Source: Bradyrhizobium sp. RD5-C2 (GTDB lineage: Bacteria; Pseudomonadota; Alphaproteobacteria; Rhizobiales; Xanthobacteraceae). From it: 64,000 bases of DNA. Below, one piece after another: positions 41,879 to 49,557 of the stretch. The stretch is taken from assembly GCF_019972155.1 (NCBI RefSeq), contig NZ_BOVL01000017.1, forward strand, positions 22,719 through 86,718, in the 5' to 3' direction. The notes beneath the pieces are model-generated. The model was not told the origin of the DNA, made no database searches, and saw only the letters and a list, made by a program, of their open reading frames with translations. The number at the start of each line of letters is the position of its first letter. Position 1 is the stretch's first letter. Position numbers and translations under genes: made by a program.

Positions 41879-43105
41879 TTAGGCGTTCTTGCCGAACAGG
41901 ACGGGCAGTTGACGCGGGCCGCGCACCGTGCCTTCGGACCAGGTCACCTTGCCGGCCGGGTCGAGGCGGAAATCCGGAATCCGCTTCAGCCATTCCTCGA
42001 TCGCGACCTGCATCTCCATCCGCGCCAGGTTGGAACCGACGCAGCGGTGGATGCCGAGGCCGAAGGCCGCGTGGCGGTTCTCCTTGCGGTCGATCACCAC
42101 CTTGTCCGCATCGGGGAACATGGCGGGGTCGCGGTTGGCCGCGGGGAAGGACAGCAGCACCATATTGCCCGCCTTGACCGGGCAGCCGGAGATCGTGGTT
42201 TCCTTCATCACCTCGCGGGCCATCGTCACCGGCGAATAGGCGCGCAGGAATTCCTCGATCGCGGTCGGGATCAGCGACGGCTCCGCGACCAGGCGCTCGC
42301 GATCGGCGGGCGTCTTGGCGAGATGCCAGAGCGAGGAGCCGAGCGCGCTCCAGGTGGTGTCGATGCCGGCGATCAAAAGCAGCCGCAGCGAGCCGAGCAC
42401 GTGCTCGTCGGTCAGCGGCTGGCCGCCGGGACCCTTGGCCCGCAGCAGCTGCGAGATCAGATCGTCGCCCGGCTCAAGCTTGCGCTGCTCGAGATGGGCC
42501 ATGAAGTAGCCGGTCATCTCGCGCACGCCGCTCATCATCTCGTTCTCGTCCTTGATGCCGAGCTCGAGGATCTGGTGGATCCACTTGATGAAGAGGTCGC
42601 CGTCCTTCTCGGGGATGCCGAGCATGTGCGCGATGGCGCGCACCGGGATGTGCTTGGTGTAGCGCGCCGCGGCGTCGCAATGGCCATCGGCGATGAATTC
42701 GTCGATCAGCTCGTTGCAGATCGCGCGCACCCGCGGCTCCAGCCGCTTCATCGCGTCCGGCGTGAACGGCGGCAGCAGCACCTGCTTGGCGGGCTTGTGC
42801 TCCGGCGGATCGGAGGTGATCGGCGGTGCACGGGCGGAGATCTCGGGGCGGACGTCGCGCACGATGACTCGGCGCGAGGAGAAGTGCTCGGTGTCGTAAG
42901 CGATCTCCTTCACCGCCTGATAGGTGGTCGGCATGTAGCAGCCGAGGAAGCGCTCGGTATGCACGACCGGCGAGGCCGCGCGCAGCGTCTCCCAGATCGG
43001 GAACGGGTCGTCGGTCCAGACCGGATCGGTATGGTCGAAATCATGGACCCAATCGGTGACCGGGGGATGCTCGGGCAGAAAGCTTGCGGACGGGGAATCG
43101 GACAT
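41879..43105 (-). CDS. Cytochrome P450
   Basis: The 408-residue soluble bacterial P450 has the I-helix oxygen-binding motif AGIDTTW, the K-helix ExxR (EEFLRAYSPVTMAR) and the haem loop FGLGIHRCVGSNLAR near residue 350. The ATG at 43105 has AAGGA upstream. A ferredoxin gene of the type that serves P450s ends 74 bp before it on the same strand, giving an electron donor. No ferredoxin reductase gene is nearby. Substrate and CYP family number cannot be given from the sequence alone. Confidence 0.93.
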   Translation of the reverse strand: MSDSPSASFLPEHPPVTDWVHDFDHTDPVWTDDPFPIWETLRAASPVVHTERFLGCYMPTTYQAVKEIAYDTEHFSSRRVIVRDVRPEISARAPPITSDPPEHKPAKQVLLPPFTPDAMKRLEPRVRAICNELIDEFIADGHCDAAARYTKHIPVRAIAHMLGIPEKDGDLFIKWIHQILELGIKDENEMMSGVREMTGYFMAHLEQRKLEPGDDLISQLLRAKGPGGQPLTDEHVLGSLRLLLIAGIDTTWSALGSSLWHLAKTPADRERLVAEPSLIPTAIEEFLRAYSPVTMAREVMKETTISGCPVKAGNMVLLSFPAANRDPAMFPDADKVVIDRKENRHAAFGLGIHRCVGSNLARMEMQVAIEEWLKRIPDFRLDPAGKVTWSEGTVRGPRQLPVLFGKNA

Positions 43106-43178
43106 CGGCTCGTTTCCTTCTCGTTCGATCAAATGCTGGTCGGCTCAACGGGAGGCACGCGGCCATCCCTGCCGGCTG

Positions 43179-43385
43179 CTATTCCTCGGTGACTTCGATC
43201 GCGATTTCCGGGCAATTGGTCTGCGCGAGCCAGGCCTTGTCCTCGAGCCCGGCCGGAACGGTCCCGTCGCCGACTTCATGGGCGTTGCCGTATTCGTCGA
43301 GCTCGAACAGTTCGGGGGCGAGCGATTTGCAGCGGGCGTGACCCTGGCATTTGTCCTGGTCGACGCGGATTCTGAGCTTGGACAT
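43179..43385 (-). CDS. P450-associated ferredoxin, probable [3Fe-4S] or [4Fe-4S] type
   Basis: The 68-residue ferredoxin has the motif CQGHARC (Cys13, His16, Cys19), with a last cysteine in TNCPEIAIEV. This CxxHxxC...CP pattern replaces the second cluster cysteine by His and is known from actinobacterial and Rhodopseudomonas P450 partner ferredoxins. LAPELFELDEYGNA is also typical. The ATG at 43385 was chosen. It is the first gene of the P450 operon and opens onto a divergent, AT-rich region shared with a dehalogenase-like gene. Confidence 0.92.
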   Translation of the reverse strand: MSKLRIRVDQDKCQGHARCKSLAPELFELDEYGNAHEVGDGTVPAGLEDKAWLAQTNCPEIAIEVTEE

Positions 43386-43567
43386 GCAAGCACTCTCCCT
43401 CGGCTCTGGCGCACAGGTGGAGCGCGCCGGGTTCCTCATCTTAGTTTATGCAAGTCCAGCTTGCTTGGGCGGCCGGCCCTTTAGCCGGCTCGCCAAGTTA
43501 TAGCATATTACATTATCGTCGTGCTTGCGCGTCAAGCGAAAACTGCGTGCGTCCCACCGCCGGGTCT

Positions 43568-43620
43568 CGTCATTTGGATATTCGATCGAAGTCATTGGGG
43601 AATTTAATTTCCAAATGACG
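43568..43620. promoter_or_regulatory. Long-spaced inverted repeat in the P450/HAD divergent promoter
   Basis: CGTCATTTGGA (43568-43578) and TCCAAATGACG (43610-43620) are perfect 11-bp inverted arms separated by 31 bp. A third, imperfect half-site, GTCATTGGGGA, lies between at 43591-43601. The 278-bp gap between the ferredoxin and HAD start codons is notably AT-rich and also holds a GGCCGGCC-rich hairpin near 43468. The right arm is 43 bp upstream of the HAD start. No regulator gene adjoins, so the binding protein is unknown. Confidence 0.55.
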
Positions 43621-43663
43621 TGAGGAGGCGTCAACTTCGCCGGAAGGGTGGAGGGGATTTGCG

Positions 43664-44365
43664 ATGACACTCATTGGCCCGCGTCCGGACTGGCTGACGT
43701 TCGATTGCTATGGGACGTTGATCCAATGGGATGAGGGCCTGATCGCGGCGACCAATCGAATTCTGGCCCGCTCCGGATCGCGGATCGAGCCGCGTGCGTT
43801 CATCTCGGTGTTTGATCGCCACGAACATGCCCTGGAGCGGAGCCGCCCGCATCTGTCGTTCAGGGAGGTGACGGCGAGGGCGCTCGAAGCCGCCATGACC
43901 GAGTTGTCACTGCCCTCGGATCCGAACGATGCGGAAATCCTGACCTCGTCGATCGGCAAGATGCCGCCCTTTCCGGAAGTCGTCGCCACGCTCGGCCGTC
44001 TGAAGGCCGCGGGCTTCAAGCTGGCGATCATCTCGAACACCGACGATGCGATCATCGCCGGGAACGTCGCGCAGCTTGGCGGGCGCATCGATCGGGTCAT
44101 CACCGCGCAGCAGGCCCGAGCCTACAAGCCATCCCGCGAAACATTCGAATATGCCTGGGCGTCGATCGGAATCGACAAGCCGCAGCTCGTCCATATCTGC
44201 GCCAGCCCGCATCTCGACCTCGCCGCGGCCCGCGATCTCGGCTTCCGGGCGATCTGGATCGACCGCGGCACGGGCCGTCAGCCGTTGCCGGACTACTCCC
44301 CGAACAAGGTTGCCGCCGCACTCGATCAGGTTCCGGGATTTCTTTCCGAAGCCGGCTGGATGTAG
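43664..44365 (+). CDS. HAD-family hydrolase, haloacid dehalogenase type II-like
   Basis: The 233-residue HAD protein has the nucleophile Asp14 in LTFDCYGTLIQWD, motif II IISNTDDAI, the motif III lysine in ARAYKPSRETFEYA, and a motif IV acid in CASPHLDLAAARDLGF. The cap arrangement and FDCYGTLIxWD match L-2-haloacid dehalogenases, but many relatives are phosphatases, so dehalogenase activity is uncertain. The start is a good ATG with GGAGGGGATTTGCG upstream. It is divergent from the P450 operon. Confidence 0.85.
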   Translation: MTLIGPRPDWLTFDCYGTLIQWDEGLIAATNRILARSGSRIEPRAFISVFDRHEHALERSRPHLSFREVTARALEAAMTELSLPSDPNDAEILTSSIGKMPPFPEVVATLGRLKAAGFKLAIISNTDDAIIAGNVAQLGGRIDRVITAQQARAYKPSRETFEYAWASIGIDKPQLVHICASPHLDLAAARDLGFRAIWIDRGTGRQPLPDYSPNKVAAALDQVPGFLSEAGWM

Positions 44366-44425
44366 CTCGCGAGAGACCCGGATGAGCGCTGACCGAGCCG
44401 ATGCACTCCCGGGAGACGCGCTCCC

Positions 44426-45058
44426 TTAATGCTTGCGCGCCGTCGGCGCGGTGAGCGGGCCCCAGGCGGCGAGAGCGGCGGCTGCGATCTGCTCGAGCTG
44501 CTTCCGGGTGGCGCCGTCGCGCGCCTGGATCGACATGCCCTGCTGCACCGTGATGTAGTATTGGGCGATCGCGTCCAGGTCGGCCGCGGGCGAGATCTCG
44601 CGACGCTCGACGCCCTGGCGCAGACGTTCGCGCAGCTCGGTCACCGCCTGCGCGCGCCGCTGCACGAGTTCGCGCCGCACGGTCTCGGAATGTTCGTTCG
44701 GATGCAGCGCCGACAATACCACCAGGCAACCGGGCGGGCGTGAGCGGCGGGTGAAGACGCGCGCGGTCCGCATCAGGAAGGTTTCCACGGCCTGATAGGC
44801 GGTGTGCGTCTCTGCCACCGCACCCCAGATCAGTCCACCTTCGCTCGCCACGTAATAGTCGAGCGCCTTGCGGAACAGGTCCTCCTTGCTGCCGAAGGCA
44901 GCGTACAGGCTGGGCGAGGCGATACCCATCGCCGAGGTGAGGTCAGCCATCGAGGCGCCCTCATAGCCCCTCAGCCAGAATACCTCCATCGCGCGCGCCA
45001 GAGCGGCGTCTTTGTCGAAATTCCGGGGGCGGCCACGCTCAGCCATCGGTCCGTCCAT
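44426..45058 (-). CDS. TetR-family transcriptional regulator
   Basis: The protein has 210 residues from the ATG at 45058; an ATG at 45046 is almost equally likely. The N-terminal TetR HTH is clear: ALARAMEVFWLRGYEGASMA, then LTSAMGIASPSLYAAFGSKE. The C-terminal ligand domain is of the type often found beside reductase genes. It is divergent from an SDR gene, and the 102-bp gap contains two related GATC-centred motifs, so it probably represses that SDR. Confidence 0.92.
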   Translation of the reverse strand: MDGPMAERGRPRNFDKDAALARAMEVFWLRGYEGASMADLTSAMGIASPSLYAAFGSKEDLFRKALDYYVASEGGLIWGAVAETHTAYQAVETFLMRTARVFTRRSRPPGCLVVLSALHPNEHSETVRRELVQRRAQAVTELRERLRQGVERREISPAADLDAIAQYYITVQQGMSIQARDGATRKQLEQIAAAALAAWGPLTAPTARKH

Positions 45059-45061
45059 TTC

Positions 45062-45130
45062 TGTGTTGATCACTAAATAATTCACTTGACGCGCCGGCGC
45101 AAGCTTCCTAATTCTGTGTCGATCGTTACA
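45062..45130. promoter_or_regulatory. Paired TetR-type operator candidates
   Basis: TGTGTCGATCGTTACA (45115-45130) is a TGT-N2-CGATCG-N2-ACA palindrome. TGTGTTGATCACTAAA (45062-45077) matches it at 12 of 16 positions. One lies next to the tetR start and the other 31 bp upstream of the SDR start, as expected for a shared regulator. Confidence 0.55.
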
Positions 45131-45160
45131 GATATATCGCCACCAACGAATGAGCCGAAC

Positions 45161-45907
45161 ATGACCCAGTCCCTGCAGGGAAAACGCGCCCTCGTCACCG
45201 GCGGCAGCCGCGGCATCGGTGCAGCCATCGCCAGGCGTCTTGCCGCCGAAGGCGCCGACGTCGCCATCACCTATGAACGCTCGGCGGATCGCGCCGAAAC
45301 GGTCGGAGCTGAGATCAGGAAACAGGGCCGCCGTGCCCTAGCGCTGCAGGCGGATAGCGCCGACGCCAGCGCCGTGCGCGACGCGGTCAACGCAGCCGCC
45401 AAGGCGTTCGGCGGTCTGGACATCCTGGTCAACAATGCCGGCATCTTCCGCGGCGGCGGCTCGATCGATGCCGTCACGCTGGAGGATATCGACGCCACGC
45501 TGGCCGTGAACGTGCGGGCGGTAGTGGTCGCATCGCAGGCCGCGGTCGCCCACATGGGCGAGGGCGGCCGCATCATCAATATCGGCAGCAACCTCGCCAG
45601 CCGGGTGCCCGATGCCGGCATGAGCCTCTATTCGATGAGCAAGTCGGCGTTGATTGCCTGGACCCAGGGCCTGGCCCGCGACCTCGGCGGCCGTGGCATC
45701 ACGGTCAACATCGTCCATCCCGGCTCCACCAACACCGACATGAACCCGGCCGATGGCGAGCAGGCCGAGGCGCAGCGCGCGCGCATGGCGATCAAGCGCT
45801 ACGGCAAGGCCGATGACGTCGCTGCCCTGGTCGCGTTTGTCGCCGGTCCCGAAGCCGGCTCGATCAATGGCGCCGGTCTCACGGTCGATGGCGGCGCCAA
45901 CGCCTGA
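45161..45907 (+). CDS. SDR-family oxidoreductase
   Basis: The 248-residue classical SDR has TGGSRGIGAAIARRL, NNAGIF, Ser in INIGSNLASR, YSMSK as YxxxK, and GSINGAGLTVDGGANA at the end. It resembles FabG-type reductases. The ATG at 45161 was chosen. It is divergent from a TetR repressor gene and likely induced by the ligand of that protein. The substrate is unknown. Confidence 0.9.
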   Translation: MTQSLQGKRALVTGGSRGIGAAIARRLAAEGADVAITYERSADRAETVGAEIRKQGRRALALQADSADASAVRDAVNAAAKAFGGLDILVNNAGIFRGGGSIDAVTLEDIDATLAVNVRAVVVASQAAVAHMGEGGRIINIGSNLASRVPDAGMSLYSMSKSALIAWTQGLARDLGGRGITVNIVHPGSTNTDMNPADGEQAEAQRARMAIKRYGKADDVAALVAFVAGPEAGSINGAGLTVDGGANA

Positions 45908-45918
45908 CGACGTTGGAG

Positions 45919-45949
45919 CGAGGAGTGCGCTGCCCCTGCGCGCTCCTCG
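45919..45949 (+). terminator. GC-rich hairpin after the SDR gene
   Basis: CGAGGAGTGCGC (45919-45930) pairs with GCGCGCTCCTCG (45938-45949) around a 7-nt loop, with one G-T wobble and no T tract. It is 12 bp after the SDR stop. The remaining 305 bp up to the next gene (45950-46254) show nothing I can identify. Confidence 0.5.
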
Positions 45950-46254
45950 GCCTGGTGCCCGTGCTGGCCCCGCGACCCTACGGTTACGATCCGCATCGTC
46001 GCGGGCGGCCGGGCATGATGGCCGTCTCGCGTGCGGAATCCCGAGCCCTTCGGCCGCTTGGACCCCGGCAGGGAACCCGTTAAGCAAGTCAGAGTCCACG
46101 GGAGATCTTGATAGACTTTCTAATGGACGCGCTTGCCGGTTTCGCGGTTAATTGCCAATGGACGTCTCGTCCGCGGATGGAAGTGACCTGAACGCCCGAT
46201 GTCGCTATTGTGGCGTATCCGCTTTAGCTTGGCCGACCGGTGATCAGCATCTCG

Positions 46255-46887
46255 ATGGGACAAATCGTTCGTAAGTCGTTCAAAACCTACCACCATGGCG
46301 ACCTCCGGGAGGCGCTGATCCAGGCCGCGCTGCGCGAGGTTGAACTCGGTGGCCCCGAAGCGATCAGCATCAAGGCGCTGGCCAAGCAGCTCGGCGTCTC
46401 GCAACCGGCGCCGTATCGGCATTTCGCTGACCGCGAAGCGCTGCTGGAGGCGGTGACCGCGGAAGCGTTCCGGCAGTTCAACGTGATCATGCGCGAGGCG
46501 ATCGCGCAGCCCGGCAACGCCTCGAAACTGTCGCGCTTTGCCCAGGCTGCGCTGGCCTTCGGGCTCGAGCGCCACGGCATCTACCGCTTGATGTTCGCGT
46601 CCAGAACCATGGCCTGCGCGCCTGTCGGCAGCGAACTGCACGTCGCGGCGATGGAAACGCTGGCGCTGCTGATCGAGTCGTTCGAGGCGCCGGCCGTCGG
46701 ACTGTTGCGCGAACGGCAGGCGCTGAAGATCTGGGCCGGGCTGCACGGCATCGTGATGCTTGCCGAGCAGGGCCTGCTCACCGGCGAGGTCGGCCAGATC
46801 AGCCGCGAAGAGCTGATGGACGAGATCGTCGAGCAGACCAAGCTCGCGCTCACCGCCGCGCTGCATGCGACGGAAGAAAAAGCGTAG
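46255..46887 (+). CDS. TetR-family transcriptional regulator
   Basis: The protein has 210 residues from the ATG at 46255; a GTG at 46240 is also in frame. The HTH reads LREALIQAALREVELGGPEA, then ALAKQLGVSQPAPYRHFADR. The C-terminal domain has FGLERHGIYRLMFASRTM, seen in the TetR subgroup with a WHG-type ligand domain. It is not adjacent to a divergent gene, and the amidase downstream is convergent, so its target is unknown. Confidence 0.92.
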   Translation: MGQIVRKSFKTYHHGDLREALIQAALREVELGGPEAISIKALAKQLGVSQPAPYRHFADREALLEAVTAEAFRQFNVIMREAIAQPGNASKLSRFAQAALAFGLERHGIYRLMFASRTMACAPVGSELHVAAMETLALLIESFEAPAVGLLRERQALKIWAGLHGIVMLAEQGLLTGEVGQISREELMDEIVEQTKLALTAALHATEEKA

Positions 46888-46937
46888 AGCAGATCGTCTG
46901 CAGTCTATGCCTTCGTCCCATGGAGATAGGTAGCCCC

Positions 46938-47057
46938 GTCATTGCGAGGAGCGACGCGACGAAGCAATCCATCGCTCTGCGGGCTCGATGACAATGGATT
47001 GCTTCGCGTAGCCTGTCATCGGGCGCGCGTTCGCGCGACCCGTTGGCTCGCAATGAC
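46938..47057. repeat. Dispersed palindromic repeat, family A (copy 3, with an internal insertion)
   Basis: The usual GTCATTGCGAGGAGCG...CAATCCA / TGGATTGCTTCGC stem is present. The right arm is interrupted by about 37 bp (GTAGCCTGTCATCGGGCGCG and onward) before resuming GGCTCGCAATGAC. The inserted piece is itself a small CGGGCGCGCG/CGCGCGACCCG hairpin. It lies between a convergent tetR and amidase gene. Confidence 0.85.
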
Positions 47058-47095
47058 GAAGTGGAGGGCGTTGCCCACGCTCTCCACCATGAGGG

Positions 47096-48520
47096 TTAGG
47101 ATCTCGGCGGTCGCGGATCGATCGGGGTGGTGCCGCGCACGCCCAGAATGTCCTCGAGCACTTTCGCGCCGGCCAGAAGCTGCGCCTCGGCGCGCGGCTT
47201 GGCGATCATCTGCAGGCCGACCGGCAGGCCCGATGCGGTGAAGCCGCAAGGCAGCGACAGCGCCGGGCAGCAGGCCAGCGTGATCGCATAGACGATGCCG
47301 AGCCATTCGACGTAATTGTCGAACTTCTTGCCGTCGCATTCGACGACATAGCGGTTCTCGACCGGGAATGGTGGAACGATGGTCGCGGGCGCCAGCAGCA
47401 GGTCGTATCGCTCGAAGAACTCGAGCGCGCGCGCGGTGATCGCGACGCGCTGCGCCTCGGCGCGTTCGAGCTTCTCGACGGTGAGCTTCAGCCCTTCCTC
47501 GATGTTCCAGATCACTTCGGGCTTGAGCAGGTCGCGCTTGGTGCGCAGCAATTCGGCCTTGCTGATCGCGAAATCGAATGCGCGCAGCACGTGGAAGCAT
47601 TCATGGGCCTCGCGGAAGTCGGGATGCGCCTCCTCGACGATCGCGCCGGCTTCCGCGAAACGCTCGGCGGCCTTGCGGGTCAGCGCCTTGACCTCTGGAT
47701 CAACAGGCGTGATGCCGAGATCGGGCGAATAGGCGATGCGCTTCGGCTTGCTGCCCGACCGCGTCGCCGACAGGAACGATATCGGCAGCACCGGCAGCGA
47801 CAGCGGATCGGCAGGATGCTCGCCGCTCATCGCGTCGAGCAGCAGCGCGAGGTCCTCGACATTGCGCGCCATCGGTCCCTGCTGGCCGAGCGTGCGGTCG
47901 ACGCCGAATTTCGGCGTCTGCGCGACGCGGCCGATCGACGGCCGGAGGCCGACGACGCCGCAGAAGCTCGCCGGGTTGCGCAAGCTGCCGCCCATGTCGG
48001 AGCCGTGGGCGAGCCACGCGGTGCCGCTGGCCAGTGCCGCCGCGGCGCCGCCGGAGGAGCCGGCGGCCGAGCGCGATGTGTCCCAGGGATTGCGGGTCGG
48101 GCCGAACACCTCGTTGAAGGTGTTGGCGCCGGCGCCGAATTCCGGCGTGTTCGATTTGGCGTAGATCACGCCGCCGTTCTGCTCGAGGCGCTCGACCAGG
48201 ATGTCCGACTTCGCGGGGACATTGTCCTTGAAGATCGGCGAGCCCTGCGTGGTCAGCACGCCGGAGACGGCGGTGAGGTCCTTGATCGGGACCGGAAGAC
48301 CCGCAAGCAGGCCGCGTTCGCTGGCCGGCTTCTGCATCAGGGCCTTGGCGTGGGTGCGGGCGCGGTCGAAGCAGAGCGTCGGCAGCGCGTTGACCTTGCC
48401 GTCGACCTCGGCGATGCGCTTTTCCAGCACATCGAGCAGGTCGAGCGGCGTGACGTCGCCGGCTTTCAGCTTCTCGACGACGGCACACGCCGTTTCCTTC
48501 ACCAAGCCCTGATCAGCCAT
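47096..48520 (-). CDS. Amidase-signature hydrolase
   Basis: The 474-residue amidase-signature protein has the catalytic Lys in LPVPIKDLTAV, the cis-Ser region AAGSSGGAAAALASG, and the nucleophile Ser in HGSDMGGSLRNPASFCG. It lacks the GatA-specific context (no gatB or gatC nearby) and is of the free-standing catabolic amidase type; the second amidase in the window (23374-24804) is only distantly similar. It is divergent from an arylformamidase-like hydrolase, suggesting amide or formamide catabolism. The substrate is unknown. Confidence 0.88.
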   Translation of the reverse strand: MADQGLVKETACAVVEKLKAGDVTPLDLLDVLEKRIAEVDGKVNALPTLCFDRARTHAKALMQKPASERGLLAGLPVPIKDLTAVSGVLTTQGSPIFKDNVPAKSDILVERLEQNGGVIYAKSNTPEFGAGANTFNEVFGPTRNPWDTSRSAAGSSGGAAAALASGTAWLAHGSDMGGSLRNPASFCGVVGLRPSIGRVAQTPKFGVDRTLGQQGPMARNVEDLALLLDAMSGEHPADPLSLPVLPISFLSATRSGSKPKRIAYSPDLGITPVDPEVKALTRKAAERFAEAGAIVEEAHPDFREAHECFHVLRAFDFAISKAELLRTKRDLLKPEVIWNIEEGLKLTVEKLERAEAQRVAITARALEFFERYDLLLAPATIVPPFPVENRYVVECDGKKFDNYVEWLGIVYAITLACCPALSLPCGFTASGLPVGLQMIAKPRAEAQLLAGAKVLEDILGVRGTTPIDPRPPRS

Positions 48521-48608
48521 GCACCGTTGCTCCTATGTCTTCTGTTTCCTTGTGCTGTAGAACATTTCCTGCCGTCGTGGCAATGCGACGAGAACCGAAG
48601 AGGCAGGG

Positions 48609-49460
48609 ATGGCAGCGTTGTTTTCCGCGCTGGACTGGCGCGCGATGAGCCAGCAGGAGCGGGACCTCGGCTTGAACAATGGCGTTGCCGTCAAGGGCAG
48701 CGCCGAGATCGCCGCCGGCTGGGAGCAGCGCTCCGCGGCGATGCGGCAGAAGCATCCCGACCATCTCGACCTCCGATATGGTCCGCGTGAGCGCAACCGG
48801 ATCGATTTCCTTAAAGTCCGCGACGGCGCGCCGACCTTGCTGTTCATCCACGGCGGCTATTGGCAGACCCGCGCCAAGGAGGTGTTCACGATCTTCGCCG
48901 AGGGGCCGATGGCGCACGGCATCAATGTCGCCCTGATCGGCTACACGCTGGCGCCGGATGCGACGCTGGATGACATCGTCGCCGAGATTCACGCCGGCAT
49001 CGATTTTCTGGCCGGGCAGTTGCCCGCGCTCGGCGCCGCTGCCGAAGGCATTGTGGTGTCGGGCTGGTCGGCCGGCGGACATCTGACGTCGATGGCGTTG
49101 TCGAACGCCCATGTTCGGGCCGGCATGGCGATCTCGGGCATCTACGACCTCGAGCCGATCAGGCATTCCTACCTCGACGAGAAGCTGAGGCTCGACGAAG
49201 CCGCCTCACGGCGCAATTCGCCCATGATGCAGCAAGGCGGCACGCCAAAGCCGCTGTCGCTGGTGGTCGGCAGCGCCGAACTGCCGCTGCTGCGCAAGCA
49301 GACCGCCGATTTCGCCGGCCATCGCGCCCGCTACGGCTTGCCGGTGACCTACGAGGAGATCGCCGGAGCCGATCATTTCTCGATCATGAACCAGATGCTG
49401 GCGCCGCAGGGGCGCGTCACCGCGCTGATCCGGCAGTTGTTCGAACGGACGGCCGACTAG
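48609..49460 (+). CDS. Alpha/beta hydrolase, arylformamidase (kynurenine formamidase)-like
   Basis: The 283-residue protein has the HGGYW oxyanion motif (LFIHGGYWQTRAKEVF, about residues 79-94) characteristic of BNA7/arylformamidase-type hydrolases, the nucleophile elbow GWSAGGH, and a C-terminal His in GADHFSIMN. No tryptophan-pathway gene is adjacent, so kynurenine formamidase is only one option; a carbamate or formamide hydrolase fits equally. It is convergent with an SDR, with a family A palindrome between them. Confidence 0.82.
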   Translation: MAALFSALDWRAMSQQERDLGLNNGVAVKGSAEIAAGWEQRSAAMRQKHPDHLDLRYGPRERNRIDFLKVRDGAPTLLFIHGGYWQTRAKEVFTIFAEGPMAHGINVALIGYTLAPDATLDDIVAEIHAGIDFLAGQLPALGAAAEGIVVSGWSAGGHLTSMALSNAHVRAGMAISGIYDLEPIRHSYLDEKLRLDEAASRRNSPMMQQGGTPKPLSLVVGSAELPLLRKQTADFAGHRARYGLPVTYEEIAGADHFSIMNQMLAPQGRVTALIRQLFERTAD

Positions 49461-49463
49461 GCC

Positions 49464-49547
49464 GTCATTGCGAGGAGCGAAGCGACGAAGCAATCCATCG
49501 CTCCGCATATGCCGGCGCATGGATTGCTTCGCTTCGCTCGCAATGAC
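49464..49547. repeat. Dispersed palindromic repeat, family A (copy 4)
   Basis: GTCATTGCGAGGAGCGAAGC...GAAGCAATCCAT mirrors ATGGATTGCTTC...CGCTCGCAATGAC. It starts 4 bp after the hydrolase stop and ends 11 bp before the SDR stop on the other strand, so it forms nearly the whole convergent junction. Confidence 0.92.
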
Positions 49548-49557
49548 GTGGAGGGAA

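Noticed and set aside
40367..43192. 941-codon open frame on the + strand
   Set aside because: It is antisense to the sulfite-oxidase, MFS and P450 genes, has Arg/Gln/Asp-rich low-complexity translation and no domain. It is a GC-driven shadow frame.
43446..43670. 74-codon open frame on the - strand in the P450/HAD divergent gap
   Set aside because: It covers the inverted repeats and the HAD start region and has no ribosome site or domain.
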